Positions 47,201 through 55,473 of a stretch of DNA of 64,000 nucleotides are shown piece by piece. Made by a program: the position numbers and the translations under genes. Within the stretch, counting starts at the first letter, position 1. Every line of letters starts with the position of its first letter. A model generated the notes under the pieces. It saw only the letters and a program-made list of their open reading frames with translations. It did no database searches and was not told where the DNA came from. The stretch is from Aedoeadaptatus nemausensis. Its GTDB lineage: Bacteria > Bacillota > Clostridia > Tissierellales > Peptoniphilaceae. The stretch is taken from the NCBI RefSeq assembly GCF_903819165.1, contig NZ_CAIJCS010000008.1, positions 35,152 through 99,151 on the forward strand, read 5' to 3'.

Positions 47201-50200
47201 ACAGTGAGATAACCTGCCGGCATGTCGCTTCCGTCGGTTTTTTCTTGGGGAATCACATCGCCCTTTGCGTTGTACTTAGCTTTGATAACATCATTGTCCT
47301 TGTATTGGATTGCTTTTTCTATTTGAGTATCCCAATCCGCAAAATCAAATCCGGTATTGGGTGTAACTTTCGGATCATGCCCTTTCAAAACGACACCCTT
47401 TTCCGGGTTAACGTAGACAACTTTTTCCGTCTTGTCAGTGTCCGCTATCTTACCGTTATCCTCTGTAGAGAATTTAACCGTAATATAGCCGTCGGGTTTT
47501 TCCGATTCGTCCTCTTTCGTCTTTGGAATCACGTCACCGAGTTCATCATATTTTGCATAAATGAAATACCCATCAGAAATATTAGTGAAAACATAAGTGT
47601 CTTTAAAGGACCATTCAGTAAACTTATAGCCTAAGTCCGCCTTTACTTCAGGAGCTAAATCTCCTACAGTTTTGCCGGCATAGGGATTTACATGATAGGT
47701 TGTTTGACCGGCCAGTCTACCATTTTTACCCTTGTCATAAATAACAGTAACATATCCAGCAGGCTTTGGTTTATTGCCGTCAATGACTGATTCGAGTGTT
47801 TTAAAACTTCCCTTTACCGTTGTATCCTCATCATAACTTACTTTACCTTTAGAAAATGGCTTGTCACCAACTTGCCATTTATCAAATTCATAGCCCGTTT
47901 CAGCTTTTGTTTTCGGTGGGGTGAGAGCCACTGCCGTATTAGGCTTGACAAAGAAAACCTTGGTTTCGGTGTGTAAGATACTTCCGCCCTTTGCCGGATC
48001 GATAAGGAAGGTTACCGTTACATACCCTGCAGGTTTTTCGGATTCATCCTTTTTCGTTTTGGGAATGACGTCATTAGGGTCATTAAAACTTGCGGTGATA
48101 GTTATATCTTCCTCATAAACTGTAGGTCGAGTCGCATCTTTATCCCATGCGCCAAACTCATAGCCTGTGTTGGCCTTGATTGACGGCGGATTGATGGTGA
48201 CATATTCCTTCGGGTTGACATAGAACTTGGTTACGCCTTCAATGGAACCCTTAGAAGCATCTTCTGTTTTTACAACAAAAGTAACTTCCTTATAGCCTTC
48301 CGGCTTTTCATTCGTCTTTCCGTTTTTATCTTTTTCCGGAATAACATTATCCAACTTGGTCCCCTTGGCCGTAACGACAATATCCGCCGTTTCGATGACA
48401 AGAGAGTCTTCCTTGTCCCACTTGTCGAACTTGTAGCCCGTATCCTCGGAATACGTCGGATAACCATAGTTTGTTGTGTCATCCTTAATAGCTTTTAAGG
48501 TAAGCGGTTGACCTTGTGCGTCCTTAGCATCTTGTTTTACATAGTACGCTTTATTTTCCGTAAGCTTCAAGCCCTTTTCCGCTTCAAAGGTCACTCTTAC
48601 ATATCCTACGGGTCTTGTGATTGGTTCCTTTGGATCGTAGGGAATGATATTCTTCGCTTCTCCATAAGTGGCGGTGATGGTGGTTCCGTTTTTGTCAGTA
48701 AACTGCTTAGGCGTCCCTACTGTGTAGGTTTCTCCGGTGGCAACATCGCCAATCTTCCACTCTTCAAATGTGAAGTATTGTTTCCCTACCGGATTCTTTA
48801 CGGGAATGGTGACTTCTTTTTCCGGATTGACCCAGAAGATTTTGGCGCCTTCCATCGTCCCATTGTCCGTGGGGACGAAAGTGACCTCAACGAAATTGTC
48901 CGGCACGCCTTCGGGCTTTGTATCGCCTTCTTGCGGAATCACATCGGAAACATATTGCGCCGTAATGGTGATTGCATCCTTAAATTGATGTCTTTCTGAA
49001 AGCTTATACTCTTGAGGATCCGGGGTTCCCGGAATCGTCCACTTGAGGAACTTGTTATCGCCGGCACCCGTGGGATCTTCCCCGGGAATAACAACATGTG
49101 CTTCTTTATTCACGTAGTAATAAGTCTTTTGAGGATCGGATGCCTTTGTAGTCGGATCAAGAGTTACTTGAACATAGTTTTCCGGAACATAGAAAGGCTT
49201 CTCCGTCAAAGTCTTGGCTTCGTAAATATTTTTAATGACCTTAATGGGTATTTCTACAGTTTGGCTCGTACCATTGGCATGAGTAACTTTTGCCTTAACA
49301 GTTTCTACTCTGGTAGGTTCACCCTTAGAATTATCTTTTTCTTGTAATTTTCCATAAAGATAATCTTTAAGTTCAGCATCAGTTGCGTACTCTTTTTCTC
49401 CATCAACTATAGAAAAGGTATCACCTTGCGCTAATTTCTGTGGAGTTCCGCTTGCGTCTTTAATCTTGACTTGTCCTTTTAAGGTATCAAGTGTCGGAAT
49501 AAAGTCATTAGTATATTCTGTTGCACCGTCAGCCTTAAAAGATTCATTAACAGTCAATTCTTCTGCTTGAATTTCGTTATTGTCCCAGATGGCATAGAAG
49601 GTTTTCGCTTCTTTGATGTTTTTGATAGCAGCCTTAAAATCTTCTTCAGAAAGTGGTTTTCCATCTTTGGCTGTCGCCCAGCCTTTAAATGTTTCAAGAT
49701 CCTTCTTAGGAACTTCCACATCATTTGTCAAGTCTTTACTATATTCCACTTCCTTGACGATCTTTTGATCGGCAGTCGCATCTGTAATGGAGTCAAACTT
49801 CCCGCCATTGGCGTCGAAGGTCACGGGCAAGATTTCCGTCATGGTGAGCTTCCCGCCATTAATGACGTCGTAAGTGAAGTCGTATTTGAACTTATGCGCT
49901 CCATCTAAGGTCATAATAGTTTTATTTGCTTCGTCAAATTTATAAGTGGGAGTTCCTTCTTCATCATTCTCATCTACAAACTCAATCCCTTCAGTGACTT
50001 TTACTACAGGCGTTTTCACTAAATCCGAAGAAGAATATTCGCTGTAGCCGGGATCAACATAATCCGAGTTGTTGATAAAATCATTTCGAATGATAATAGA
50101 TCCCCCATCTTTTGTGGAGAAGGGGAAGTATCCCGGGTACTCGTCGATCTTGTTATCGAACTCCCCATTCACCGGCGGTCTTGCATCTTCAGCCAGGCCC

Positions 50201-50943
50201 GTATGCCACTCAGAAATAAATTTCGTAGAGGCCACTTGTTGAATGCTTAGGTCGATGACGATATCGGCTACGTGTAATCCGGTTTCCGGGTCTTTTTCAA
50301 AGCCGCCGGAGCCGGGAGTTCCCGCAATGCGATAGGTTAGCAGCTTAACCTTTTCCGATACATTTTGATCTAAATAAACCGAATAGGTGTAGGGTTCTAA
50401 GCTTTTCGAATAAAGAGGAATTCTGGCAGGTTGACCTTCCCAGTCTTTCCAACTATATGTTCCGTCCTCGCTTACTTCAAGCTCGTAAGAAACATCTGTC
50501 TCCTTATTGTTCAGCCATTGCTGAAAAACAAGTTTTGCTTTTCCCGGATTGCCGTTGGAATCTTTTCCAAAGACGCCCTCCCAATCGAATGCTTCGCCGT
50601 CCAATCCTTTTGTCTTGAAATCTGCAGATACTTTCCCGACGATTTTCGGCTTATCCTTATCCGGAATATTCTGACCTGGCAAATAGGGAGTGTTAAATCT
50701 TGTTGCTCCGGATTTTTTTTGTAGATTCTTTCTGCTATTTTCCGTCGCTTGTTTCTGGATGTCCAGTATAACTTTGTTTGTCAGCTTAGGATAATCTTTC
50801 CCACTTACCTTTCCTACTTGTACAAGACTCTTGTCCATTTTCGGATTAGGCAAGCTTGCCTTCTCTGCACGGGCTGCGCTAGGTACAAATACCTGCGCAA
50901 CCATCAATAGTGCCAGAAGGAACGCTGTTGTTCTCTTTGTCAT
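44299..50943 (-). CDS. giant modular surface protein with C-terminal SLH anchor
   Basis: 2,214 residues. Signal peptide at the start (hydrophobic FLLALLMVAQVFV, then SAARA), a unique N-terminal part (to ~370), one Flg_new/InlB-B-like repeat (about 370-455), a Rib-like segment (about 458-570), fourteen ~90-residue modules (about 570-1950) interrupted by another Rib-like segment, then Pro/Glu-rich VEPPVVPDKPREPE and three SLH repeats (about 1980-2175) that should bind the cell-wall polysaccharide. Each module runs VIPQ..-x-GYVTVTF-..-YYVNP-..-TGYxFxxWD-..-ITAxY. No LPXTG motif. TAAGGAGG precedes the ATG nine bases after the upstream ORF. Probably an adhesin or S-layer-like protein. Confidence 0.92.
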   Translation of the reverse strand: MTKRTTAFLLALLMVAQVFVPSAARAEKASLPNPKMDKSLVQVGKVSGKDYPKLTNKVILDIQKQATENSRKNLQKKSGATRFNTPYLPGQNIPDKDKPKIVGKVSADFKTKGLDGEAFDWEGVFGKDSNGNPGKAKLVFQQWLNNKETDVSYELEVSEDGTYSWKDWEGQPARIPLYSKSLEPYTYSVYLDQNVSEKVKLLTYRIAGTPGSGGFEKDPETGLHVADIVIDLSIQQVASTKFISEWHTGLAEDARPPVNGEFDNKIDEYPGYFPFSTKDGGSIIIRNDFINNSDYVDPGYSEYSSSDLVKTPVVKVTEGIEFVDENDEEGTPTYKFDEANKTIMTLDGAHKFKYDFTYDVINGGKLTMTEILPVTFDANGGKFDSITDATADQKIVKEVEYSKDLTNDVEVPKKDLETFKGWATAKDGKPLSEEDFKAAIKNIKEAKTFYAIWDNNEIQAEELTVNESFKADGATEYTNDFIPTLDTLKGQVKIKDASGTPQKLAQGDTFSIVDGEKEYATDAELKDYLYGKLQEKDNSKGEPTRVETVKAKVTHANGTSQTVEIPIKVIKNIYEAKTLTEKPFYVPENYVQVTLDPTTKASDPQKTYYYVNKEAHVVIPGEDPTGAGDNKFLKWTIPGTPDPQEYKLSERHQFKDAITITAQYVSDVIPQEGDTKPEGVPDNFVEVTFVPTDNGTMEGAKIFWVNPEKEVTIPVKNPVGKQYFTFEEWKIGDVATGETYTVGTPKQFTDKNGTTITATYGEAKNIIPYDPKEPITRPVGYVRVTFEAEKGLKLTENKAYYVKQDAKDAQGQPLTLKAIKDDTTNYGYPTYSEDTGYKFDKWDKEDSLVIETADIVVTAKGTKLDNVIPEKDKNGKTNEKPEGYKEVTFVVKTEDASKGSIEGVTKFYVNPKEYVTINPPSIKANTGYEFGAWDKDATRPTVYEEDITITASFNDPNDVIPKTKKDESEKPAGYVTVTFLIDPAKGGSILHTETKVFFVKPNTAVALTPPKTKAETGYEFDKWQVGDKPFSKGKVSYDEDTTVKGSFKTLESVIDGNKPKPAGYVTVIYDKGKNGRLAGQTTYHVNPYAGKTVGDLAPEVKADLGYKFTEWSFKDTYVFTNISDGYFIYAKYDELGDVIPKTKEDESEKPDGYITVKFSTEDNGKIADTDKTEKVVYVNPEKGVVLKGHDPKVTPNTGFDFADWDTQIEKAIQYKDNDVIKAKYNAKGDVIPQEKTDGSDMPAGYLTVTFDKGEHGELSGKTVYYVKPNTKVTVPAPTVTPVMGWKQKTGSDAWDKALTQTFAENTTITAQYEPLKDMIPQEKTDGSDKPSGYKVVKFVGNHGSLSGTTVYYVNPNKEVDFTETVKAFTKTPDFAYTEVGGTWSPAEFKQKFTADETTFTFSFKKLGNVIQKTKDDESEKPKGYVKVTLIPTDKATDQTIKVFFVNPKEEVTIPSTDPVGKEITDANKNTYTFTFANWSSTRGVVGTWKPGETIKSTFTQDTDITAEYGTKVKIEKLVPAPVPKKDMITPKGVVPDAGDLIKNVPGSETDPLPEGTNITYVTEPKVDKDGSVTAKVKIEYPGGKTVVVEVPITVVKNVVPQMGTDKPTVPDNYVMVKFVIDPATGGKIADKETTIYYVNPDEAVTIPQPKTIADTGYSFKGWDKDTKTPVKYAIETQIKGSFTQGKDIIPQEENGKTNTKPDGYVTVTFEKGANGSLEGQTVYFVNPKVEKILNDVPHPTIKPATGFIANGWDTNDTTEIKTDITVTAQYQSKDDVVPQMNDDGSENTKPDGYITVTFDTTDIGGNEKKTVFVNPNKPVVLKGYEPQEFNIRKGFSFARWDSSIDRPTVYRDGTVIKALYNEPWNISTTEVQGYAKVEFEPGDHGSLSGTTDYWVKPDTVVNLPAPAVEPNTGYRFAGWDKSLVVTLRADDPTYVITATYSKIEKPVEPPVVPDKPREPERIVETRVETRVVEVPVRDRNYRKEVWYMCGFEGDFRPYEGLKRSEAAQILANALKEDGYKYDPNYPIDYKDVGKNWYNEAVRITTQANVFVGYPDGYFRPDEKISTVEWIATLRRFQQIAEEDGNHMNLRAGHWATAEIEAAYKAGWLDIYPQGLAKFKADAPMPREEVAAVSNRAFNRVMDRDYIRRNDKNLMHYRDVKPSMWSYDDILLASNTFMHDGRFFKAHTITQDNVIFNVNIDGLTITQDLFQRIKR
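44340..45000 (-). other. SLH anchoring region
   Basis: Three tandem S-layer homology repeats: FEGDFRPYEGLKRSEAAQIL, then GYPDGYFRPDEKISTVEWIA, then YPQGLAKFKADAPMPREEVA. The first two keep the conserved F-x-P / R-x-E pattern. It would attach the protein non-covalently to secondary wall polymer. Confidence 0.85.
45090..49240 (-). repeat. fourteen ~90-residue surface modules
   Basis: Successive copies begin with VIPQ/VIPK-type linkers followed by P-x-GY-V-x-V-x-F and end in W(D)...I-x-A-x-Y. Fourteen can be counted; identity between copies is moderate, not a recent tandem duplication. A Rib-like segment (near residues 1430-1520, ending VVEVPITVVKN) splits the tenth from the eleventh. The same module also occurs in the upstream ORF. 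Confidence 0.85.
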
Positions 50944-50952
50944 TTCTCCTCC

Positions 50953-53900
50953 TTATCGGACAATATACTGATACATATCAGATTCGCCATTTTCATTGAT
51001 TGCCCAGAAGTTGATCTTGTCGCCCTTATTGAGTGGTTTGTCCAGACTAAAGCCATGTACTTCTTTCTTGACCATTCTACGTCCTTGTCTTACTCGGACT
51101 TCGATTTTAGCATCGTCATATACATTGCTTTGTCCGGCGCTGATAACTTCTAATTTTCCTCGAGCACCTTCTGTCAGTTGTTCGATTTTTATTAAGTCCA
51201 TGCCGGCTGTCGGAACTTTAACATGGATCTCCGGTTTTTCCAGAATTTTGTCAGATATTACTGTATCTTTATCAAAGCTTCCTTTTATTTCCATGGTAAC
51301 TTCATGGTTGAACATCCATCCTTTAAATTCGTAGTTTTTAATTTTATTAAATACTACAGGCGATGGAATCTTAACCTCTTTGTTTCTTTCGACATAGTAT
51401 TTTGTAATGCCATTCATATAGGCTTCTTTATCATCTACTTTAAATGTTACCAATACCATTCCTTCCGGCTTATCTTCTTGAAGTTTGTCATCAGGTGTGA
51501 CTTCCGGATCGATGGGGATGACGTCGGCTTCGGGAACGTATTGTGCTGTAAAGATTTTTTCTTTTTCGCCGTCCACTAGGGTTAAGTCAAGTGCTTTATC
51601 CCAACCGGCATTTTCCTCTTGTGCCTTGTAGTATTTTGCTGAAACGATGTCCGGGACGACTAATCCCGCTTGAACTGCCTTGTTAAGATCATAGTCTTTT
51701 GCAACTTTGTAGCTTACCGGTTTATCTTGTTCAATATCGGCAAGTTTTAATTTACCGTGGTCGCCTTCTTTGAAGGTTACTTTGATAAATTGTTCTTCGA
51801 CTTTCGCGTCTTCGTCGATTTTTTGAACGGGTTCTTGCCATTGGGCGACGAGAGTTTTGTCTGCAGTGATTTGACTGTCGAGATTAAAGAAGGCATCTTC
51901 GTTTTCTTTGTCTTTTTCTTTCCAGCCCATAAAGACGAAGCCGTCTTTCTTCGGGTCGGTGACTTTATCCTTTTTCAGCTTGCCGCCGTGTTGGATTTTT
52001 TGCTCAGGAACATCGCTTCCGCCCTTAGTATCGAACGTGACGGTGTGTTCCACCGGTTTCCATTGAGCCGTGACGGTTCTTGCTTTTTCAAGTTTTACGG
52101 AATCACCGGGTTGGTAGATCTTGTCTTCGCCGTCGAGTTTCCAGCCTGCAAATTCGGAGTTTGTTTTAACTAAGCTACCCTTTCCTGCCAATTGGACGGT
52201 AGTGCCGTAGTTTACTGTTACATCTTCAGGAGCATCGCCTGTTGCACCTTCTCCGGATTTGTAAGTTAATATTACTTGTCCCGATTGGAAAATGGCGACG
52301 TGTACTCTCTCACTTGTGACGGGAGTGTTTTCGTCAATGTTTTCTTGCCATTCTTTGAAGGTATAGTTCGCATTCGGCTTCGGCGTGGGAACTGCTATTT
52401 GTTTGTCGTTTGCCTTTTCGCCATCACCTAAAACTTTCAGCGTAATCTCAGCCTTCGGATTGACGTAATAGATTTTTTGATCTTTGTCGTCTACCTTGCC
52501 GTTGCCGTCCGTCTTGAACGTGACTTTGATATAGCCTTCGGGGATCACTTGGTTCGGATCGTCGGTTTTTTCGACGATGTCTTTTAACTTAACGAAGTTA
52601 AATTCGTAGGTCTTTTCCTCAGTGATCTTTTCGGACTTAATTTCAGGTGACCAAGTTCCGCCTTTAGCCGTATAACCGACGCTCGGGGTCTTGGTAACCT
52701 TGCCTGCCGATTCGGTCATATCCAGTTCAACTTCCGGGCTTACATAGTAAACTAAATTTCCGCTTACGGATCCGCCTTCGCCTGCCTTAAAGATGACTTT
52801 GACGTAATTATCGAGGGCATCTTTCGGCTTTTGTCCGCCCGGTGCTTCGGGAATGATGTTTTTGTGGACTTCGACGGGAATGACGACGGGCTTGTCGTTG
52901 GTGCCTTGGGTGGAACCGTCTTTGTATTTAATGGTTACCTTGGCTTCTTGCTTGCCCGGCTTTGAAGGATCCGGACTTTCAACAACTGTTATCGATTCAA
53001 TCTCTTTATTCTCCGGTGGAGTGATTCTTCCTATTAAATCCTTGTCCGTAATTTCTTTGCCCTCAGGTGTGTGAAGCTCTTCCGTTTTGATCGGCTTAAC
53101 GATTGGCGTTGCAGCAAATCTTTCAAAGTAAGAGGCTTCGATAACGGTGACTTTGTCGGTATATTTATTCTTCGACAAGTCGATTTTCTCTGCCGGTTTG
53201 ACTTCTGTTAAGCTATCTTCCACTTCGCCGGCCTTAACCTTTTGCCATTGATTAAATACATAGTTGACTTTTTTCTTTCCAAGTTTTGGAATATCTACTT
53301 CTTGGTTCGATTTACCTGTCGGGTTAGCTACCGGAATAGTTACTTCCTTCGTCGGGTTGACCCAGAAAGTTTGCGTCAAGTCACTTGTCGCCTTGTCCGT
53401 GGTCTTGACGATGACTTTTACAAAATTATCGGGTACTTTCGGTTTGTCTTCCCCTTCTTGAGGAACTACGTCTTTAGAAAAACCCGGTGAAATTACTGTT
53501 TCTTCAGTAAACTTGTGTCGTTTATCGAAGTCATAGATTCCATTTTCATTTTGGGCATCTTTATCTGCTGTCCAGTTTGTAAAGCCTAGGTTCGCTTTTT
53601 CTTCGTCAGTTAATTTAATTTCAGGAATTTCTACCCATGCCTTGGGATTGACATAGTAGATCTTACTGTCCTTTTCCCCCGGTTTTCCTGTGGGATTTAC
53701 CGTTACTTTTACATATTCACCGGTTATATCTTTCAACTCGCCCTTTTCTGCATCAGATAAGAATAAAGGTTTCTCGCCTGTTGTAAGGGCTTCATAGACA
53801 TTTTTGTAGACCGTAATTGGAATCGTCAGTTCTTGGGGTTCTTTTCCATCTTTAAAGGTGGCTTTTACCTTGATGTTGACGGTACGAACGAGTTCATCCT

Positions 53901-55473
53901 TGTCAGCGGCTTTTTTTTCATTGACTAAATTATAGACTTGATCGTCTTTCGTCAGTTCATTACCCTTTTCATCTAAGAATCGGATGGTTGTTCCGGCCGG
54001 AAGATCTTTAACTAGATCCTTTTCCTTCCAGACGAGTTGTTTCTTTAACTGTTCAATCGTCGGAGCAAAGTTATTGATCCAAGTACCGTTCGTATCTTTG
54101 AAGGATTCCGTGGTTACCAATCCCCTAGCCGTGAGTCCCGACCATTCAAAGTAAGCGGTAAAGGTGTGGTTCTCATTGATGATGGTATTGGCATTTAATA
54201 ATGGTTTTTCATCCCACTTTGTAAATTTCTTACCCTCATCGGGGGTGACATAGTATTTGCCGGATGCTTTTTCTTCGCCCTCTTTAAGTTCTTGCGGAAC
54301 GGGGAGAAGATCGGACTTGAGACCCTCAATGACATCATAATGAAGTTCTGTTACAGATTTTCCGGTGTTGTCGGTAAAAGCTCCTCCCTTGAACTCTTCA
54401 TCTATCTTATAGGTTACTCTTACATAACCATCCGGTACCGGATCATCTTTCGGCACTTCGATCACTCGTACGTCTTTGTAATAGAAGAATAGTTGATCGC
54501 CGCCGGTGCCGTTGATGCCTAAAAATTCATTGGTTCCTTCGTTAAGATCGAAGAAAAGTTGTTGTTGCGGATCGCTCACCAGCTTCCAACCCGGGATAGG
54601 CCTATAGTTTCTCGCGTCGTAGTCGCGGTTGCCGTTTGTAACAGTTTCCGGATCTACAACCCTATATTTCTCAACAATTTTTTCTAATTCTGATCTCTTC
54701 GCTTCAAATTTCGCTTTGTTTTCTTTATTTGCTTCTAAGAGAGCATCACCTGACAATCCGTCGGTAGAAATAAGGTCCAAGTCTGCAAAGAATGCTTCAA
54801 CTTCCGCTTTCCCTCTTTCATCCAGATAGTTGACGGTGTATTCACGTTGTCTAAACGGTCTGTAGAAGAAGTGGAATTCATTGCCTTTATACTCGGGGTT
54901 CGCGATCATTTCTCCCGAATTCGGATCTTTAATCTTTTCAGGTTCAATACGTTGGTTTTGGAAGTAGGTGTTGTTAAATCCATGAATCTTATTGTAGTCT
55001 CCATATAGTTTTTTGATTTCATCATCTTGAGACTTTTCTAACTCTTCATGAGGTGCAAGTATCCATTTTTGGCCTTGTTGATCGCCTGTCGTTGCGGTGT
55101 AGTAACCCGTCCTCTTGTTTTCGAGATATTCTACAAGGGGATCTCCGTCTTCTTTACAGTCCTTATCTAAGAAGTGGTGGGTGACTTTTACATCCACCCT
55201 TTGGTTCGGATTCCAAATGGCCTTCAGATAAATAGGAGACACGACGTCGTTACCGAAGGTATAAAGTTCCGGAACGCCGTATCGATCACGGTAGGAAGTG
55301 TCGACTTCATCGGTGTAGTCACCTTTTTCATTTTTCTTATAGCGAATAACTTCCCAACCCATAAAGTCGTAGCCTTTTTTTACAGGTTCTACAGGTTTTA
55401 CCAATTTTTGTCTTTGGACTACTGTAAAGATTTGCTTGCCGTCCGGTGTAGTAGGCTCTTCTTTTAAATAGCC
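50953..55473 (-). CDS. surface protein, downstream part (reached by -1 frameshift)
   Basis: Continuation of the surface protein encoded from 58241. The open frame runs from the slippery site to 50953, about 1,500 codons. Its only possible start near the front is a TTG at 55402-55404 without ribosome binding site, and coding sequence (GYLKEEPTTPDGKQIFTVVQ) lies upstream of it in this frame. Content: Flg_new/InlB-like repeats, a mucin-binding-like N-part, a Rib-like segment (TVNIKVKATFKDGK..IPITVYKNVYEA), and several of the ~90-residue modules, ending in a short C-terminal domain (KINFWAINENGESDMYQYIV). There is no LPXTG or SLH anchor. Confidence 0.85.
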   Translation of the reverse strand, partial: GYLKEEPTTPDGKQIFTVVQRQKLVKPVEPVKKGYDFMGWEVIRYKKNEKGDYTDEVDTSYRDRYGVPELYTFGNDVVSPIYLKAIWNPNQRVDVKVTHHFLDKDCKEDGDPLVEYLENKRTGYYTATTGDQQGQKWILAPHEELEKSQDDEIKKLYGDYNKIHGFNNTYFQNQRIEPEKIKDPNSGEMIANPEYKGNEFHFFYRPFRQREYTVNYLDERGKAEVEAFFADLDLISTDGLSGDALLEANKENKAKFEAKRSELEKIVEKYRVVDPETVTNGNRDYDARNYRPIPGWKLVSDPQQQLFFDLNEGTNEFLGINGTGGDQLFFYYKDVRVIEVPKDDPVPDGYVRVTYKIDEEFKGGAFTDNTGKSVTELHYDVIEGLKSDLLPVPQELKEGEEKASGKYYVTPDEGKKFTKWDEKPLLNANTIINENHTFTAYFEWSGLTARGLVTTESFKDTNGTWINNFAPTIEQLKKQLVWKEKDLVKDLPAGTTIRFLDEKGNELTKDDQVYNLVNEKKAADKDELVRTVNIKVKATFKDGKEPQELTIPITVYKNVYEALTTGEKPLFLSDAEKGELKDITGEYVKVTVNPTGKPGEKDSKIYYVNPKAWVEIPEIKLTDEEKANLGFTNWTADKDAQNENGIYDFDKRHKFTEETVISPGFSKDVVPQEGEDKPKVPDNFVKVIVKTTDKATSDLTQTFWVNPTKEVTIPVANPTGKSNQEVDIPKLGKKKVNYVFNQWQKVKAGEVEDSLTEVKPAEKIDLSKNKYTDKVTVIEASYFERFAATPIVKPIKTEELHTPEGKEITDKDLIGRITPPENKEIESITVVESPDPSKPGKQEAKVTIKYKDGSTQGTNDKPVVIPVEVHKNIIPEAPGGQKPKDALDNYVKVIFKAGEGGSVSGNLVYYVSPEVELDMTESAGKVTKTPSVGYTAKGGTWSPEIKSEKITEEKTYEFNFVKLKDIVEKTDDPNQVIPEGYIKVTFKTDGNGKVDDKDQKIYYVNPKAEITLKVLGDGEKANDKQIAVPTPKPNANYTFKEWQENIDENTPVTSERVHVAIFQSGQVILTYKSGEGATGDAPEDVTVNYGTTVQLAGKGSLVKTNSEFAGWKLDGEDKIYQPGDSVKLEKARTVTAQWKPVEHTVTFDTKGGSDVPEQKIQHGGKLKKDKVTDPKKDGFVFMGWKEKDKENEDAFFNLDSQITADKTLVAQWQEPVQKIDEDAKVEEQFIKVTFKEGDHGKLKLADIEQDKPVSYKVAKDYDLNKAVQAGLVVPDIVSAKYYKAQEENAGWDKALDLTLVDGEKEKIFTAQYVPEADVIPIDPEVTPDDKLQEDKPEGMVLVTFKVDDKEAYMNGITKYYVERNKEVKIPSPVVFNKIKNYEFKGWMFNHEVTMEIKGSFDKDTVISDKILEKPEIHVKVPTAGMDLIKIEQLTEGARGKLEVISAGQSNVYDDAKIEVRVRQGRRMVKKEVHGFSLDKPLNKGDKINFWAINENGESDMYQYIVR

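Noticed and set aside
55402..55404. TTG as an independent start for the downstream surface ORF
   Set aside because: It has no ribosome binding site, and coding sequence continuous with the upstream protein lies before it in the same frame.
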